Source: Bacillus sp. CHD6a (lineage in GTDB: Bacteria; Bacillota; Bacilli; Bacillales; Bacillaceae_I). Taken from it: a DNA stretch of 64,000 nucleotides. The DNA lies in NCBI RefSeq assembly GCF_001293645.1, contig NZ_LBMD01000008.1, positions 1 to 64,000 on the forward strand, given 5' to 3'. The first letter of the stretch is position 1; every line of letters begins with the position of its first letter. Below the pieces are notes generated by a model. It was not told the origin of the DNA. It did not search any database and saw only the letters and a list, made by a program, of their open reading frames with translations. The position numbers and the translations under genes were made by a program. Shown here one piece after another: positions 47,082 through 56,499 of the stretch.

Positions 47082-48857
47082 TTATCTTTCTTGGTTTTGC
47101 CAGTTATATATTTCTTCAACCATTTTGGAGTACACAGATGAGACATTGTTCTCATCAACCACGTCTAATTCGACCATAACCATGGCATACTTAGGACTTT
47201 TGATTGGAAAATAACCTGCAAACCACCTATTCAATAATTCCCGGTCATCTTCCGTACGTTTTCCCGTCTGCGCCGTCCCGCTTTTTCCGGCAACTTCGTA
47301 AGAGAGGCCGTTCATCCTCCAACCTGTCCCTGTTTCTCCAGCTACTACTTCTCTGAGCAAGTGCTGGAGTTGCATTACTGTATAGGATGAAAGTTTCTCA
47401 ACATCTCTATCATGGTCAGGAAAAGAAAACAATGTTGTTCCGTTTTTGTAAAGGATGTCACTGACCAATTTAACTTCCTTAGATTCTCCACCACGGGCTA
47501 TTGTTGCCATCATATTTGCCACGGCGAGCGGTGTGACCTTGACATCTTTTTGTCCAATAGATGTCTGCGCAACCGCGAGGGGAACTCCTTTGTCTTCGTT
47601 GTTATCCCAAACCACATTCTCTTTTTCACGAGGAATTTGTACAAAGTCACTAAAGCCGAACATATCACCCTTCCATCCAACGGTTCCTGTTAACCCCAAC
47701 ATAGTTGCATACTTATCTAGTGCATTTTTATCTTTTTCTACCAACCGCTTTCCAATCTCACCAAAAGTATAGTTACAACTTTGGGCAAAACTTGCTTCGA
47801 GATTGATTGTACCCATCCGCTTCTTTTCATCTTCAAGCAGATTTCCCCTAATATCCAAATCACAATTAAACACCTTTTCATTATCCACTACGTTCTCCTC
47901 GATTGCCGCTGCGGTCACGACAGTTTTGAACACAGAACCTGGAAAATGGGGTTCTAGCATAAAGTTATGAGCACCCGCTCCTTTGGAGGGATTTTCTGGA
48001 TCTAAGGATGGTCGTGATACCATTGCGACCACTTCATTTGTCTCTATATCGATTACTACCAGACCGCCCTTTTTCACTTGATAGTCATTAAGCGTTTTTT
48101 CCGCCAACTGCTGAATGTTCTTGTCAAGGGTCGTTTGGACAGTAAGAGGATAATAGGGATTGGACGGAGACATATACCGGACATCAATTCCAAATAAGGG
48201 ACCTCCAAACCGATCAACATGATAGAGTAATTTTGTAGAACCTTCAGGAAGGATGATTTCATCAAACGCCTCTTCTAAGCCAGAGGCCCCGATTGGCGTA
48301 TGCGGGGAATAGTTTTCTTTCTCCACCTTGTCTGCATACCGTTTCATAAATGTATCGGCGTCTTCGCCTGTCACACCAATAACGTGTTCTGCCGTTTTTT
48401 CATCTAGTTCAAACTGGCGATACAGTGCGACTATACCCGGATAATCAAGCTCATTAATTTGTTCCATTTTCTGATCCGTTAGACTTTCTGATAAAACGAC
48501 TGGTTTTTCCGCATCAGCAAGGAGGCTGTCGATTTCAGATGTGTTTATCCCCAAAATACTAGCAAGTTCATCTTTTGGCCAATCAAGCCCATTCAGGAAA
48601 GGGAATAAGATGACACTTGGAAAATAATCGTGAGTAAGCGGAAGGCCATTACGGTCGATAAATCTGCCACGACCTTCATCGATTACAAGAGACTGTGTTC
48701 GTTGTTTGACGCTTGCTTCAATTAAGTTTATATGTTGATCGGTAAAGGATTCTGTGCTGATTAGTTGCACTTGAACAAGCCTTCCGATAAGCAGGCTTAA
48801 GAGCAGGACGACACAGATTCCAAGTTTATTGATTCTCCCTTTGATTAACCGTTGCAT
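47082..48857 (-). CDS. pbpI: Penicillin-binding protein PbpI (class B transpeptidase)
   Basis: Cell-wall transpeptidase. One N-terminal membrane helix (about 12-30), a dimerisation/pedestal region, and the transpeptidase domain with SVFK (in FPGSVFKTV), SCN (AQSCNYTFGE) and KSGTAQTG. About 591 residues. ATG 48857 is 7 nt after GAGGTG; this ribosome site lies in a terminator-like hairpin. Some in-frame upstream codons fall inside that hairpin. B. subtilis pbpI is a sporulation gene under sigma-F, as recalled. Confidence 0.92.
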   Translation of the reverse strand: MQRLIKGRINKLGICVVLLLSLLIGRLVQVQLISTESFTDQHINLIEASVKQRTQSLVIDEGRGRFIDRNGLPLTHDYFPSVILFPFLNGLDWPKDELASILGINTSEIDSLLADAEKPVVLSESLTDQKMEQINELDYPGIVALYRQFELDEKTAEHVIGVTGEDADTFMKRYADKVEKENYSPHTPIGASGLEEAFDEIILPEGSTKLLYHVDRFGGPLFGIDVRYMSPSNPYYPLTVQTTLDKNIQQLAEKTLNDYQVKKGGLVVIDIETNEVVAMVSRPSLDPENPSKGAGAHNFMLEPHFPGSVFKTVVTAAAIEENVVDNEKVFNCDLDIRGNLLEDEKKRMGTINLEASFAQSCNYTFGEIGKRLVEKDKNALDKYATMLGLTGTVGWKGDMFGFSDFVQIPREKENVVWDNNEDKGVPLAVAQTSIGQKDVKVTPLAVANMMATIARGGESKEVKLVSDILYKNGTTLFSFPDHDRDVEKLSSYTVMQLQHLLREVVAGETGTGWRMNGLSYEVAGKSGTAQTGKRTEDDRELLNRWFAGYFPIKSPKYAMVMVELDVVDENNVSSVYSKMVEEIYNWQNQER

Positions 48858-48863
48858 AAAAAA

Positions 48864-48892
48864 ACACCTCATCAACATTGTTGACGAGGTGT
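48864..48892 (-). terminator. Terminator-like hairpin containing the pbpI ribosome site
   Basis: Thirteen positions pair with one mismatch: on the minus strand ACACCTCGTCAAC, loop AAT, GTTGATGAGGTGT, then TTTTTT running up to the ATG of pbpI. The 3' arm contains the Shine-Dalgarno GAGGTG. It can serve as greA terminator, attenuator or ribosome-site lock. Confidence 0.8.
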
Positions 48893-48905
48893 GTTCTTTT
48901 TAATC

Positions 48906-49022
48906 AAAAGCTGTTTTCTAATTGATTTGTGTAATTGGCTTCATAGATTAAACGTTACTTTGCGCTACAGGCACTTGTCCGTCTAACTATATTCTACCAA
49001 CGAATCTTTAAAAACAGCTTTT
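48906..49022. other. 12-bp inverted repeat framing the greA-pbpI gap
   Basis: AAAAGCTGTTTT (48906-48917) and AAAACAGCTTTT (49011-49022) are perfect complements 93 nt apart. They enclose most of the greA-pbpI intergenic region, which contains a possible TATAGT -10 box on the minus strand. The enclosed region may fold as a leader or small RNA. Confidence 0.45.
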
Positions 49023-49029
49023 AAAAGTC

Positions 49030-49503
49030 TTATTTTACTGAAACAATCTTCACGTTCATTTCTCCGCCTGGAGTTTGGATGGTTACTTCATCGTTTACGC
49101 GTTTGCCCATTAGGGAGCTTCCCATTGGGGATTCGTTAGAAATGTTTCCTTCGAACGGGTCAGCCTCTGCGCTACCAACGATTGTGTAAGTTTCTTCTTC
49201 GCCGTCAGGTAGCTCAACAAATGTTACCGTTTTCCCAAGACCAACTGCATCTGTATCCTTATCTTCTTGGATGATTTTTGCGTTGCGGACCATTTGCTCA
49301 AGTAGCGTGATGCGACCTTCTACGAATGCTTGCTCTTCTTTTGCAGAATCATACTCAGAGTTCTCAGAAAGATCTCCGAAGCTACGAGCTATCTTAATAC
49401 GTTCCACCACTTCTTTACGTCTTACAGATTTTAGGTGTTCTAACTCTTGTACAAGCTTGTCTTTTCCAGCTTGTGTCATTGGATATACTTTCTCTTGTGC
49501 CAT
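49030..49503 (-). CDS. greA: Transcription elongation factor GreA
   Basis: Stimulates RNA cleavage by backtracked RNA polymerase. 157 residues: an N-terminal coiled coil (about 8-75) with the acidic tip region [17 protein letters not shown], and the C-terminal FKBP-like domain ([21 protein letters not shown]). AAGGAGTG precedes the ATG. Downstream of udk in the same direction. Confidence 0.97.
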   Translation of the reverse strand: MAQEKVYPMTQAGKDKLVQELEHLKSVRRKEVVERIKIARSFGDLSENSEYDSAKEEQAFVEGRITLLEQMVRNAKIIQEDKDTDAVGLGKTVTFVELPDGEEETYTIVGSAEADPFEGNISNESPMGSSLMGKRVNDEVTIQTPGGEMNVKIVSVK

Positions 49504-49665
49504 GACTTTTCACTCCTTCTAGTAATTGCATTCCCCAATTTACGTTGTATCTTTATGGCAATAAGGTTCAAAGCCTATGTAAATGTGGAAAAAGATGTAC
49601 CCATTAAATGGAATACATCGTCGCTCCTTCCACAATTGGAAAATTCTCTAGCTTCTCATATGTTA

Positions 49666-50301
49666 TTACAAAATCTCTTTTTGTTCAAGAATTGTTTGAA
49701 TTTTTGTTACCATCAGGTCAATTGCAACGTGATTTTGTCCACCTTCAGGGATGATGATATCTGCATATCGCTTCGTTGGTTCAATGAATTGATTGTGCAT
49801 TGGACGAACTACAGTTACATATTGTTCAATAACTGAATCTATCGTACGTCCACGTTCCTTGATGTCACGCAGCATTCTACGGATGATGCGCAAATCTGCA
49901 TCTGTGTCCACAAAAAGCTTTATATCCATTAAGTTACGCAAACGTTCGTCTTCTAATACCAAAATTCCTTCTACAATGATAACATCTTTCGCTTCTACTT
50001 CAATTACTTGAGATGATCTAGTATGAAGCGTGTAATCGTAGACAGGTTTATTGATTGTATCATAGTTCAGTAAATGTTGAATGTGCTCAATCAACAAGTC
50101 GTTATCAAATGCCAAAGGATGGTCATAGTTAGTTTGTAATCTTTCTTCCATTGGGACATCTGTCTGATCTTTATAATAGTAATCTTGTTCTAGCATTAAA
50201 ATGGATTTCTCTGTAAAATGTTCAAAAATAGCTTTTGTTACACTCGTTTTTCCTGAGCCAGATCCTCCGGCTACACCGATTACGATCGGTTTTTTCCCCA
50301 T
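49666..50301 (-). CDS. udk: Uridine kinase
   Basis: Phosphorylates uridine and cytidine in pyrimidine salvage. P-loop [13 protein letters not shown] at about 9-20, then EQDYYYKD and the lid region [13 protein letters not shown]. It has 211 residues. It lies 5 nt downstream of trhP2, so in one operon with trmR-trhP1-trhP2, as in B. subtilis. Confidence 0.97.
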   Translation of the reverse strand: MGKKPIVIGVAGGSGSGKTSVTKAIFEHFTEKSILMLEQDYYYKDQTDVPMEERLQTNYDHPLAFDNDLLIEHIQHLLNYDTINKPVYDYTLHTRSSQVIEVEAKDVIIVEGILVLEDERLRNLMDIKLFVDTDADLRIIRRMLRDIKERGRTIDSVIEQYVTVVRPMHNQFIEPTKRYADIIIPEGGQNHVAIDLMVTKIQTILEQKEIL

Positions 50302-50305
50302 GTTA

Positions 50306-51577
50306 TTACTGCCCCTTTCGCATCATGTTGTTCGGATAAATCGGCTTTTCCACTTTGAATTTCACAATTTGTAATGGATGGCGGGCAGCATCCAGCTCAT
50401 TGCCCTTCTCATCCCAAACATTCTCTATTTTTTGTGTAAAGTTTTCAATTTCCGGTCCGAAAAATTCTACTTCATCGCCTGGTTTAAAAAAGTTTCTTTG
50501 TTGCAAAGTCACCATTTGAGTTTCTCTATCATAGTCAAGTACCAGTCCAACAAAGTCAAAGTCTGTCTTCTTGCTATGGTTGCCAAACATTTGCTCTTTA
50601 TACCCTGGAACCCCTTCAAAGAAAGCAGGTGCCGTTTCACGATTTGCACATTTATCGAGCTCTTCTAGCCATTCTTGTTGGATGGTGAAGTTCTCAGGAT
50701 CTGCACAATAAGCGTCGATTACTTTGCGGTACACACTCACTACCGTTGCAACATAGTGTATGGATTTCATGCGCCCTTCAATTTTCAAGCTGTCGATTCC
50801 GAGTTCAATCATTCTAGGAATGGATTCTATAAGCTTTAAATCTTTCGGACTCATGGCAAATGGTGCATCACCTTCCGCAAAAAGTGCCTTTTCTTTGCCA
50901 CCATCCAATTCGTACAAATCGTAATCCCAACGGCAAGATTGGCAGCAGCCCCCACGGTTAGAATCTCGTGCTGTCATGTGATTACTTAGCGTACAGCGTC
51001 CAGAGTATGCGATACACATGGCACCGTGAATGAAGGTCTCAATTTCAATGTCCACCTTCTCTTTCATTTCGCGAATTTCCTCTGCGCTTGTTTCACGGGC
51101 AAGTACGACACGCTCTAATCCTTCCTCTTTCCAAAACTGGACTGCTTTCCAGTTAGACAGGGATTGTTGTGTACTTAAGTGAACTTCAAGTTTAGGTGCC
51201 ACTCTTCTACATGTTTCAATGATGAGTGGGTCAGCAACGATTATTCCATGAACCCCTGCCCCTTCAATGCCACGAAGGTAATCATCTAGGCCATCCATGT
51301 TTTCATTGTGTGCGAAAATATTGGTGGTTACATAGATGCGCGCGCCAAACTTTGCAGCAAATTGAACACCTTCCGCCATTTCTTCAAAAGTGAAATTTCC
51401 GGCATTGGAACGTAAGCCGTATTCCTGTCCACCGATAAAAACGGCGTCCGCACCATATTGAACAGCAATTTTCAATTTTTCCAGATTACCTGCTGGCGCA
51501 AGTAATTCTGGCTTTTTTACAATCACTCGTTTTCCGTCAACTATCTTGGAAATCTTATCATTTACATAAGTTGTCAT
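50306..51577 (-). CDS. trhP2: tRNA U34 hydroxylation protein TrhP2 (peptidase U32 family)
   Basis: With TrhP1 makes 5-hydroxyuridine at wobble position 34 of tRNAs, using prephenate. 423 residues: [16 protein letters not shown] at the N-terminus, the U32 signature region [16 protein letters not shown], and a Cys-rich stretch (C[20 protein letters not shown]) suited to an iron-sulfur cluster; a C-terminal beta domain follows. AAAGGAGG precedes the ATG. B. subtilis counterpart yrrO. Confidence 0.92.
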   Translation of the reverse strand: MTTYVNDKISKIVDGKRVIVKKPELLAPAGNLEKLKIAVQYGADAVFIGGQEYGLRSNAGNFTFEEMAEGVQFAAKFGARIYVTTNIFAHNENMDGLDDYLRGIEGAGVHGIIVADPLIIETCRRVAPKLEVHLSTQQSLSNWKAVQFWKEEGLERVVLARETSAEEIREMKEKVDIEIETFIHGAMCIAYSGRCTLSNHMTARDSNRGGCCQSCRWDYDLYELDGGKEKALFAEGDAPFAMSPKDLKLIESIPRMIELGIDSLKIEGRMKSIHYVATVVSVYRKVIDAYCADPENFTIQQEWLEELDKCANRETAPAFFEGVPGYKEQMFGNHSKKTDFDFVGLVLDYDRETQMVTLQQRNFFKPGDEVEFFGPEIENFTQKIENVWDEKGNELDAARHPLQIVKFKVEKPIYPNNMMRKGQ

Positions 51578-51599
51578 AAAAGGCTACCTCCTTTTCTTG

Positions 51600-52526
51600 T
51601 TAATAGACTGTTTCTTTAAAGAAGAATCCAGTGTCTAGTGGACGGTGCTCTTGTTGAAGTTCTTCCATTTCGATTAACAAGTCCTCTTTGATATCTTCAT
51701 AGACATCTCTGTCATCTGCACAGAGGTCAATTGCTTTTCTGTATCTTTTTGTTACTTCTACGATATATTCAGGTGTTTGTAATACACCGTCAATTTTAAA
51801 ACTGTCCACTTTTGCATCTATCATTTCTTCTAGTTCATCAATGATGCACATGTCGTTTGGACTCATGATGTGTGTGCCATTTTCATCTTCATAAACAGGA
51901 TATTTATTGCTTCTTTCTTTATCATGAAGGATCATCGCACGATCTTTGCCTTTTTCCACTTCCATCTGTTTGCCTTGATACTCAAAATAGTGGCCAAGCA
52001 ATGAACGTTTGGATTGGAACATACAGGTCATGCCATGGACTTGAACTTCAATTTCCACTTCAGCGTTTTCTTTGATATCAACAATGGCATCCATGTTGAT
52101 TTCTCGAGCCAACACGGCACGTTTGGAGCCTTTTCTGCCCCAATAATTACAGGTATAGTAGTTGGTTGCTGTCGTTTCCGTATTCCAATGCAACGGCATG
52201 TTTGGAGCAACTTCTTTTGCTGCCATTAAAACAGCCGGATCTCCGAAGATGACGGCATCTGCTCCTGCTTCATTTAAGAATTGAAGATAGTCGGATAACT
52301 CGTCCACTTTTTCATTATGAAAAAGTGCATTCATTGCTACATACACTTTTTTCCCGTGCTGGTGTGCAAGTTCAATAGCCGCTTTCACTTCATCTTTTTT
52401 AAATTCTCCGGCTAAACGAAGCCCGTAGCGCTCTTCTCCGACAACAAATGCATCTGCTCCTGCATCTATTAAATCCTTCAAATTTGTTAAGTCTAGTGGT
52501 GTCACTAACAATTCAGGTTTTTTCAA
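51600..52526 (-). CDS. trhP1: tRNA U34 hydroxylation protein TrhP1 (peptidase U32 family)
   Basis: Shorter U32-family partner of TrhP2, 308 residues, lacking its C-terminal domain. Motifs include PELLVTPLDLTNLKDLIDAGADAF, GDPAVLMAAKEV and EVQVHGMTCMFQSKRSLLGHY. The likely start is a TTG 7 nt after AGAGGTG. It overlaps the trmR stop by 4 nt. B. subtilis counterpart yrrN. Confidence 0.92.
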   Translation of the reverse strand: MKKPELLVTPLDLTNLKDLIDAGADAFVVGEERYGLRLAGEFKKDEVKAAIELAHQHGKKVYVAMNALFHNEKVDELSDYLQFLNEAGADAVIFGDPAVLMAAKEVAPNMPLHWNTETTATNYYTCNYWGRKGSKRAVLAREINMDAIVDIKENAEVEIEVQVHGMTCMFQSKRSLLGHYFEYQGKQMEVEKGKDRAMILHDKERSNKYPVYEDENGTHIMSPNDMCIIDELEEMIDAKVDSFKIDGVLQTPEYIVEVTKRYRKAIDLCADDRDVYEDIKEDLLIEMEELQQEHRPLDTGFFFKETVY

Positions 52527-53185
52527 CGTTCTTCACCTCTTTTTTTACTGATTGCAATTCCGTCACCTACAGGCAAAATGGTGGTGATGTAGTCCGGATG
52601 TTCCATCAACCATCTATTGTATCGGTCAATTTTTTTCACTAGGTTTTTCATTCTTTTCGGTTCTATCGTTTCGTGGTCTTCTGCTACCATCCCACGGAAG
52701 AGTACGTTATCGGTAATGATGATACCTGTTTGGTTTAGAAGGGTTTCATACATGGTAAAGAATCGTTCATACTGCCCCTTTGCCGCATCAACAAAAATAA
52801 TATCAAACGCCGCTTCTTTTTCCACTAGATCAAAAACTTCCAATGCATCCCCAAATATCAGATGAATTCTATCTTGGAGACCGGCTTGTTCTATGTGCGC
52901 TTTTGCTTGCATGTATCTATGCTCATCTCGCTCTATTGTCACAATGGTGACCTCAGGTAAAGCTTGTGCCATCCTAATTGCTGAGTATCCGATAGCTGCG
53001 CCTATCTCTAAGATTGTTTTTGGCATGGATAGTCTTAAGAGTTGCAGAAGTGTTTCCATTCCAACTAGGTCCATGATTGGGACATTCTCTTTTTCTGCAA
53101 GGTTTTCCATTTTGGTGACGAGTTCATTTCTAGAGGGAGTGAGATTATTCAAATAAGTAATTATTTTATTATCATTGGCTTCCAA
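52523..53185 (-). CDS. trmR: tRNA 5-hydroxyuridine methyltransferase TrmR
   Basis: SAM-dependent O-methyltransferase that converts ho5U34 to mo5U34, directly using the product of TrhP1/TrhP2 encoded downstream. SAM motif ILEIGAAIGYSAIRMA and metal-site motif DIIFVDAAKGQY are typical of the class. 220 residues. TTG start 9 nt after AAAGGAGG; the nearby ATG is out of frame. B. subtilis counterpart yrrM. First gene of the trmR-trhP1-trhP2-udk unit. Confidence 0.93.
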   Translation of the reverse strand: MEANDNKIITYLNNLTPSRNELVTKMENLAEKENVPIMDLVGMETLLQLLRLSMPKTILEIGAAIGYSAIRMAQALPEVTIVTIERDEHRYMQAKAHIEQAGLQDRIHLIFGDALEVFDLVEKEAAFDIIFVDAAKGQYERFFTMYETLLNQTGIIITDNVLFRGMVAEDHETIEPKRMKNLVKKIDRYNRWLMEHPDYITTILPVGDGIAISKKRGEER

Positions 53186-53302
53186 CGGTGGACGCCTCCT
53201 TTAATCTTGCTAAAAACAAAGAAAATAGAGGTGACCTCAATGGAGGAACCCTCTTTATCGTTACAATTAATTTAGTTCAAAACAACTCGATATATTTTAC
53301 CA

Positions 53303-53340
53303 CAAAAAAATAGGGAATGCGAATTAATTTCGCGCTTCCC
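53303..53340 (-). terminator. mltG terminator
   Basis: On the minus strand GGGAA-GCGAAATTAATTCGC-TTCCC forms an imperfect hairpin followed by TATTTTTTTG. Confidence 0.75.
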
Positions 53341-53353
53341 CATCCTATGACAC

Positions 53354-54493
53354 TTATCCATTGTCCTGACTTGAAATATGTTCATTTTTGTCAATATTAT
53401 GTTCTTCCAACGTTTCGTTGAATAGCACTTCGCCATCAGGTGTGGCTAGGAAGTAATAAAACTCCGTTTCAGCAGGACTTAATGCAGCTTGAATGGATGT
53501 TAAACCTGCATTGGCAATTGGTCCCGGTGGCAGACCTTGGTTTTTATAGGTATTGTACGGTGAATCCACTTCCAAGTCCTCATACAACGTTCGCTCTTTA
53601 TGTTCTCCAAGGGCGTATAACACAGTAGGATCTGTTTGAAGTGGCATTCCTACATTAAGACGGTTGTAGAATACACTTGAAATGCTTTGACGATCTGCTT
53701 GCATAGTTGCCTCTGCTTCTATCAAACTTGCCATTGTCAGCAATTCATGTGTGGTTAAATCTTTATTACCCATGCCTGTTCGAACTGCTTCATCCTGAAG
53801 AACTTCATTTGTCTTTTGAAGCATTACATCGATGACTTCTTCTGCGGTAGGGTTTTCTACATAGAAAGGATAGGTTGCAGGGAACAAATAGCCCTCTAAG
53901 GCATATTTTACGTCTTCGTCAAACATTTCATCGGTAATAACTTTCGGATATTTCTCTCTCATTTTTTCAAGAAACACTTTGTCATTTGCTTTTTCCAGAA
54001 ACTCTTTTTCTGAAAGCCCCATTCTATTTTCAAGGATGACAGCAATTTGCTCTAATTGACGTCCTTCAGGTATAGTAATTTGGAATAATACTTCTTGTTG
54101 AACTCTTCCTTCTTTTAAATGACCGATAATTTCATCGAGATTCATTGAAGGACTTAACTCGTATTCTCCAGCCATAAATCCTGATTCATTCTTAAATTTT
54201 ACATAATAACGAAACACTTTTCCGTTGTTGATGATACCGTTTTCCTCTAAAATCCGACCGATTGATGTTGGGGACGATCCTATCGGGATTTCCACCTTTT
54301 CGGTTTTGGTATCTTCCTCACTCACAGGCTGCAATGCATTTTTTATATAAAAATAACCGCCGCCAATCACACTAGTCAGGGCTAACATAAGTATGACAAA
54401 TACTGTAAAGACAATGCGGCGCACAATCTTTGCTTCAAAATGTTTCTCTTTTAGTTTTTCTTGAATATAGTCTTTATTATTTTTTTCAGACAA
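53354..54493 (-). CDS. mltG: Endolytic murein transglycosylase MltG
   Basis: Cleaves growing glycan strands and helps terminate them. A cytoplasmic N-terminus, one membrane helix (about 27-50, VFTVFVILMLALTSVIGGGYFYI), a LysM-like region, and the YceG domain with the catalytic glutamate in LTMASLIEAEA and NTYKNQGLPPGPIANAG. 379 residues if the TTG at 54493 (8 nt after AGGGGG) is the start. B. subtilis counterpart yrrL. Confidence 0.94.
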   Translation of the reverse strand: MSEKNNKDYIQEKLKEKHFEAKIVRRIVFTVFVILMLALTSVIGGGYFYIKNALQPVSEEDTKTEKVEIPIGSSPTSIGRILEENGIINNGKVFRYYVKFKNESGFMAGEYELSPSMNLDEIIGHLKEGRVQQEVLFQITIPEGRQLEQIAVILENRMGLSEKEFLEKANDKVFLEKMREKYPKVITDEMFDEDVKYALEGYLFPATYPFYVENPTAEEVIDVMLQKTNEVLQDEAVRTGMGNKDLTTHELLTMASLIEAEATMQADRQSISSVFYNRLNVGMPLQTDPTVLYALGEHKERTLYEDLEVDSPYNTYKNQGLPPGPIANAGLTSIQAALSPAETEFYYFLATPDGEVLFNETLEEHNIDKNEHISSQDNG

Positions 54494-54692
54494 AAAAAAT
54501 ACCCCCTCTCGTACACCTAACAATTATACAACAAATTCTTTATTTTTTTGACAAAAAGCATGTATTTTCTCTTTTCCGACACATTCCCACATCATATTTT
54601 ACCATTTTTTTCGTATTAATCATTACTTTTTTCCTAAATATTTTGAATTTATTCGGTTGATTGATTTACGGTCATTCAGTAGTTTTGCCATT

Positions 54693-54721
54693 TTCCATCA
54701 AATTAATGGGTATGGTAAAAT
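54693..54721 (+). promoter_or_regulatory. Candidate nsrR promoter
   Basis: TTCCAT and TAAAAT are 17 bp apart, with TG one base before the -10 (TGgTAAAAT). It is about 17 bp upstream of the ATG. Confidence 0.5.
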
Positions 54722-54738
54722 AAATTTGGAGGTAGAAT

Positions 54739-55218
54739 ATGAAACTTACACTTTATACTGACTACTCATTGCGAGTTCTATTATACTTAGCAAGTGCACC
54801 TGATCATAACAAACTCATCCAAATTAAGGAGATAGCTCAAGCATATGGTATATCAAAAAATCACCTTATGAAAGTGACCTTTCATCTTGGAAAGTTAGGG
54901 TATTTGGAGACGATTCGGGGCCGAAATGGGGGATTAATGTTAGCAAAAGAACCCAAGGAAGTGAATATTGGTGAACTCGTCCGAAAAACGGAAGAGGATT
55001 TTCACATTGTGGAATGTTTTCAAGATCACGCTTCCTGTGTAATATCACCTCACTGTAAGCTAAAAGGGGTTTTATATCAAGCGACACAAGCCTTTATTTC
55101 CGTGTTGGATCAATATAATTTAGAGGATTTGATTATTAATAAAGAGCAATTAGCCACTTTGCTATTTCCGAATACAGAAAGCTCATACAGCCAAAATAAA
55201 GAGAGCAAACAGGAATAG
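54739..55218 (+). CDS. nsrR: Rrf2-family nitric-oxide sensor NsrR
   Basis: Iron-sulfur transcription repressor that loses DNA binding when NO attacks its cluster. 159 residues: winged helix at the N-terminus (YGISKNHLMKVTFHLGKLGYLETIRGRNGG), and three cluster cysteines at about C93, C100 and C106 (CFQDHASC...HC), the NsrR spacing. No NO-detoxification gene is adjacent. GGAGG lies 8 nt before the ATG. Confidence 0.93.
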   Translation: MKLTLYTDYSLRVLLYLASAPDHNKLIQIKEIAQAYGISKNHLMKVTFHLGKLGYLETIRGRNGGLMLAKEPKEVNIGELVRKTEEDFHIVECFQDHASCVISPHCKLKGVLYQATQAFISVLDQYNLEDLIINKEQLATLLFPNTESSYSQNKESKQE

Positions 55219-55237
55219 CCTGTTTGCTCTCTTTTTT
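55201..55237. terminator. Bidirectional terminator nsrR/yrzB
   Basis: GAGAGCAAACAGG and CCTGTTTGCTCTC form a 13-bp perfect stem followed by a T run. The nsrR stop codon lies in the loop. Confidence 0.92.
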
Positions 55238-55238
55238 C

Positions 55239-55523
55239 TTACTCTTCTTCTTCTGCCAAGAATGTGTTTAACATTTCTTCAATCATGTCCCACTCTTCAT
55301 CCGTCTCTACAGGCTGAAGGTCTCCGCCTTCTTCTGATTCGCTAGGAACGAAGCTAGATGCATGAATTTCAATGTCATCCTGGTCATCATTTTCCGCACC
55401 AACTGGGTAATAAAGGACATATGATTTTCCAAATTCTTCAGAGTCAAATGTGAAAAGCACCTCACATAATTGCTCGTTTCCATTTTCGTCTACTACTGTA
55501 ATATTTTGTTCTCCGTGTTCCAT
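55239..55523 (-). CDS. yrzB: YrzB family protein (DUF1292)
   Basis: A 94-residue acidic protein: [33 protein letters not shown], then a Glu-rich C-terminus (FLAEEEE). Typical DUF1292. ATG 55523 follows GAGGTG by 6 nt; an upstream in-frame ATG (55577) overlaps ruvX and lacks a site. Function unknown. It follows ireB-ruvX as in B. subtilis. Confidence 0.88.
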   Translation of the reverse strand: MEHGEQNITVVDENGNEQLCEVLFTFDSEEFGKSYVLYYPVGAENDDQDDIEIHASSFVPSESEEGGDLQPVETDEEWDMIEEMLNTFLAEEEE

Positions 55524-55539
55524 TATGCTCACCTCTAAT

Positions 55540-55956
55540 TTATTGTTGACTGTCAAGATATCCTTGTAAAATGACAACCGCAGCCATCTTGTCTATTACT
55601 TGCTTTCTTTTTTTTCTACTTACGTCAGCAGAAAGAAGAATTCTTTCTGCTGCTACAGTAGAAAGCCTTTCGTCCCAATAAACGATTGGAAGTCCCGTTT
55701 TGGCAGTCAGCATTTCGCCATAATGCTTGCTGGCTTCTCCGCGAGGACCAATCGAACCGTTCATATTCTTTGGTAAGCCGATGACGACTTTTTCAGGCTT
55801 ATATTCAGCGATGATTTGCTTCAATCGCTTAAAACCTAGGTTTTTTATTGCTTCATCAATTTTTATCGTTTCCAAGCCTTGCGCTGTCCATCCCATTTCA
55901 TCACTGACGGCAACACCGACTGTTTTAGAACCGACGTCTAAGCCCAAAATGCGCAT
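55540..55956 (-). CDS. ruvX: RuvX/YqgF pre-16S rRNA nuclease or Holliday junction resolvase-like
   Basis: RNase H-fold protein of 138 residues: [17 protein letters not shown] (first catalytic Asp), [16 protein letters not shown], and [11 protein letters not shown] with further acidic residues. Relatives process the 5' end of 16S rRNA in E. coli; resolvase activity was proposed first. It lies 3 nt downstream of ireB. B. subtilis counterpart yrrK. Confidence 0.93.
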   Translation of the reverse strand: MRILGLDVGSKTVGVAVSDEMGWTAQGLETIKIDEAIKNLGFKRLKQIIAEYKPEKVVIGLPKNMNGSIGPRGEASKHYGEMLTAKTGLPIVYWDERLSTVAAERILLSADVSRKKRKQVIDKMAAVVILQGYLDSQQ

Positions 55957-55959
55957 GTA

Positions 55960-56226
55960 CTACTCCTTGCGGTGCTGTTCTAGGTAAGACTTCACTAATT
56001 CTTCAATTAGCTCGTCCCTTTCAATTTTCCGAATAAGCGTTCTTGCTTCTTTATGACGCGGAATGTAAGCTGGGTCTCCAGAAAGCAAGTAACCAACGAT
56101 CTGGTTGATCGGGTTGTAGCCTTTTTCCTGCAACGCCTCATAAACTGTTATTAATACGTCATCCACATTAGCTTCCAATGCATCTTCCGGAAAGTTAAAC
56201 TTCATTGTTTTGTCAAAGGAGCTCAT
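55960..56226 (-). CDS. ireB: IreB family regulatory phosphoprotein
   Basis: An 88-residue protein ([15 protein letters not shown]..., [35 protein letters not shown]) of the IreB/DUF965 family. In Enterococcus faecalis it is phosphorylated by the PASTA kinase IreK and modulates cephalosporin resistance. ATG 56226 is 6 nt after GAGGTG. B. subtilis counterpart yrzL. Near alaS as usual. Confidence 0.93.
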   Translation of the reverse strand: MSSFDKTMKFNFPEDALEANVDDVLITVYEALQEKGYNPINQIVGYLLSGDPAYIPRHKEARTLIRKIERDELIEELVKSYLEQHRKE

Positions 56227-56276
56227 CTTTTGCACCTCTCTCTTAGACTTCTTTTTTTCTAGGGTCCGTTAAATCC

Positions 56277-56404
56277 GCTTTTGATTTCCGCCATGAGCTT
56301 CGCTTTCCTAGGGGCTGACGTGAGCCTCCTTCGGCTACGCCTGCGGGGTCTCCACCTAGCGCTATCTCCCTCAGGAGTCTTCGCTCAGTGCTTCAATCAA
56401 CAGC
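56277..56404 (+). repeat. Dispersed intergenic element, copy 3
   Basis: 128 bp bounded by GCTTTTGATT (56277-56286) and AATCAACAGC (56395-56404), pairing at 9 of 10 positions. The interior has GCTTTCCTAGGGGC, GACGTGAGCCTCC, GCGGGGTCTCC and CTCAGGAGTC. It lies between alaS and ireB. Confidence 0.88.
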
Positions 56405-56499
56405 TCTAATATCGCAAAATCAACCGAAATTATTTTAACGTAGCCATTTCTATCTGCTTGTAAATTGTTACCTATATTGTACACCAAATGTCGGCAATG

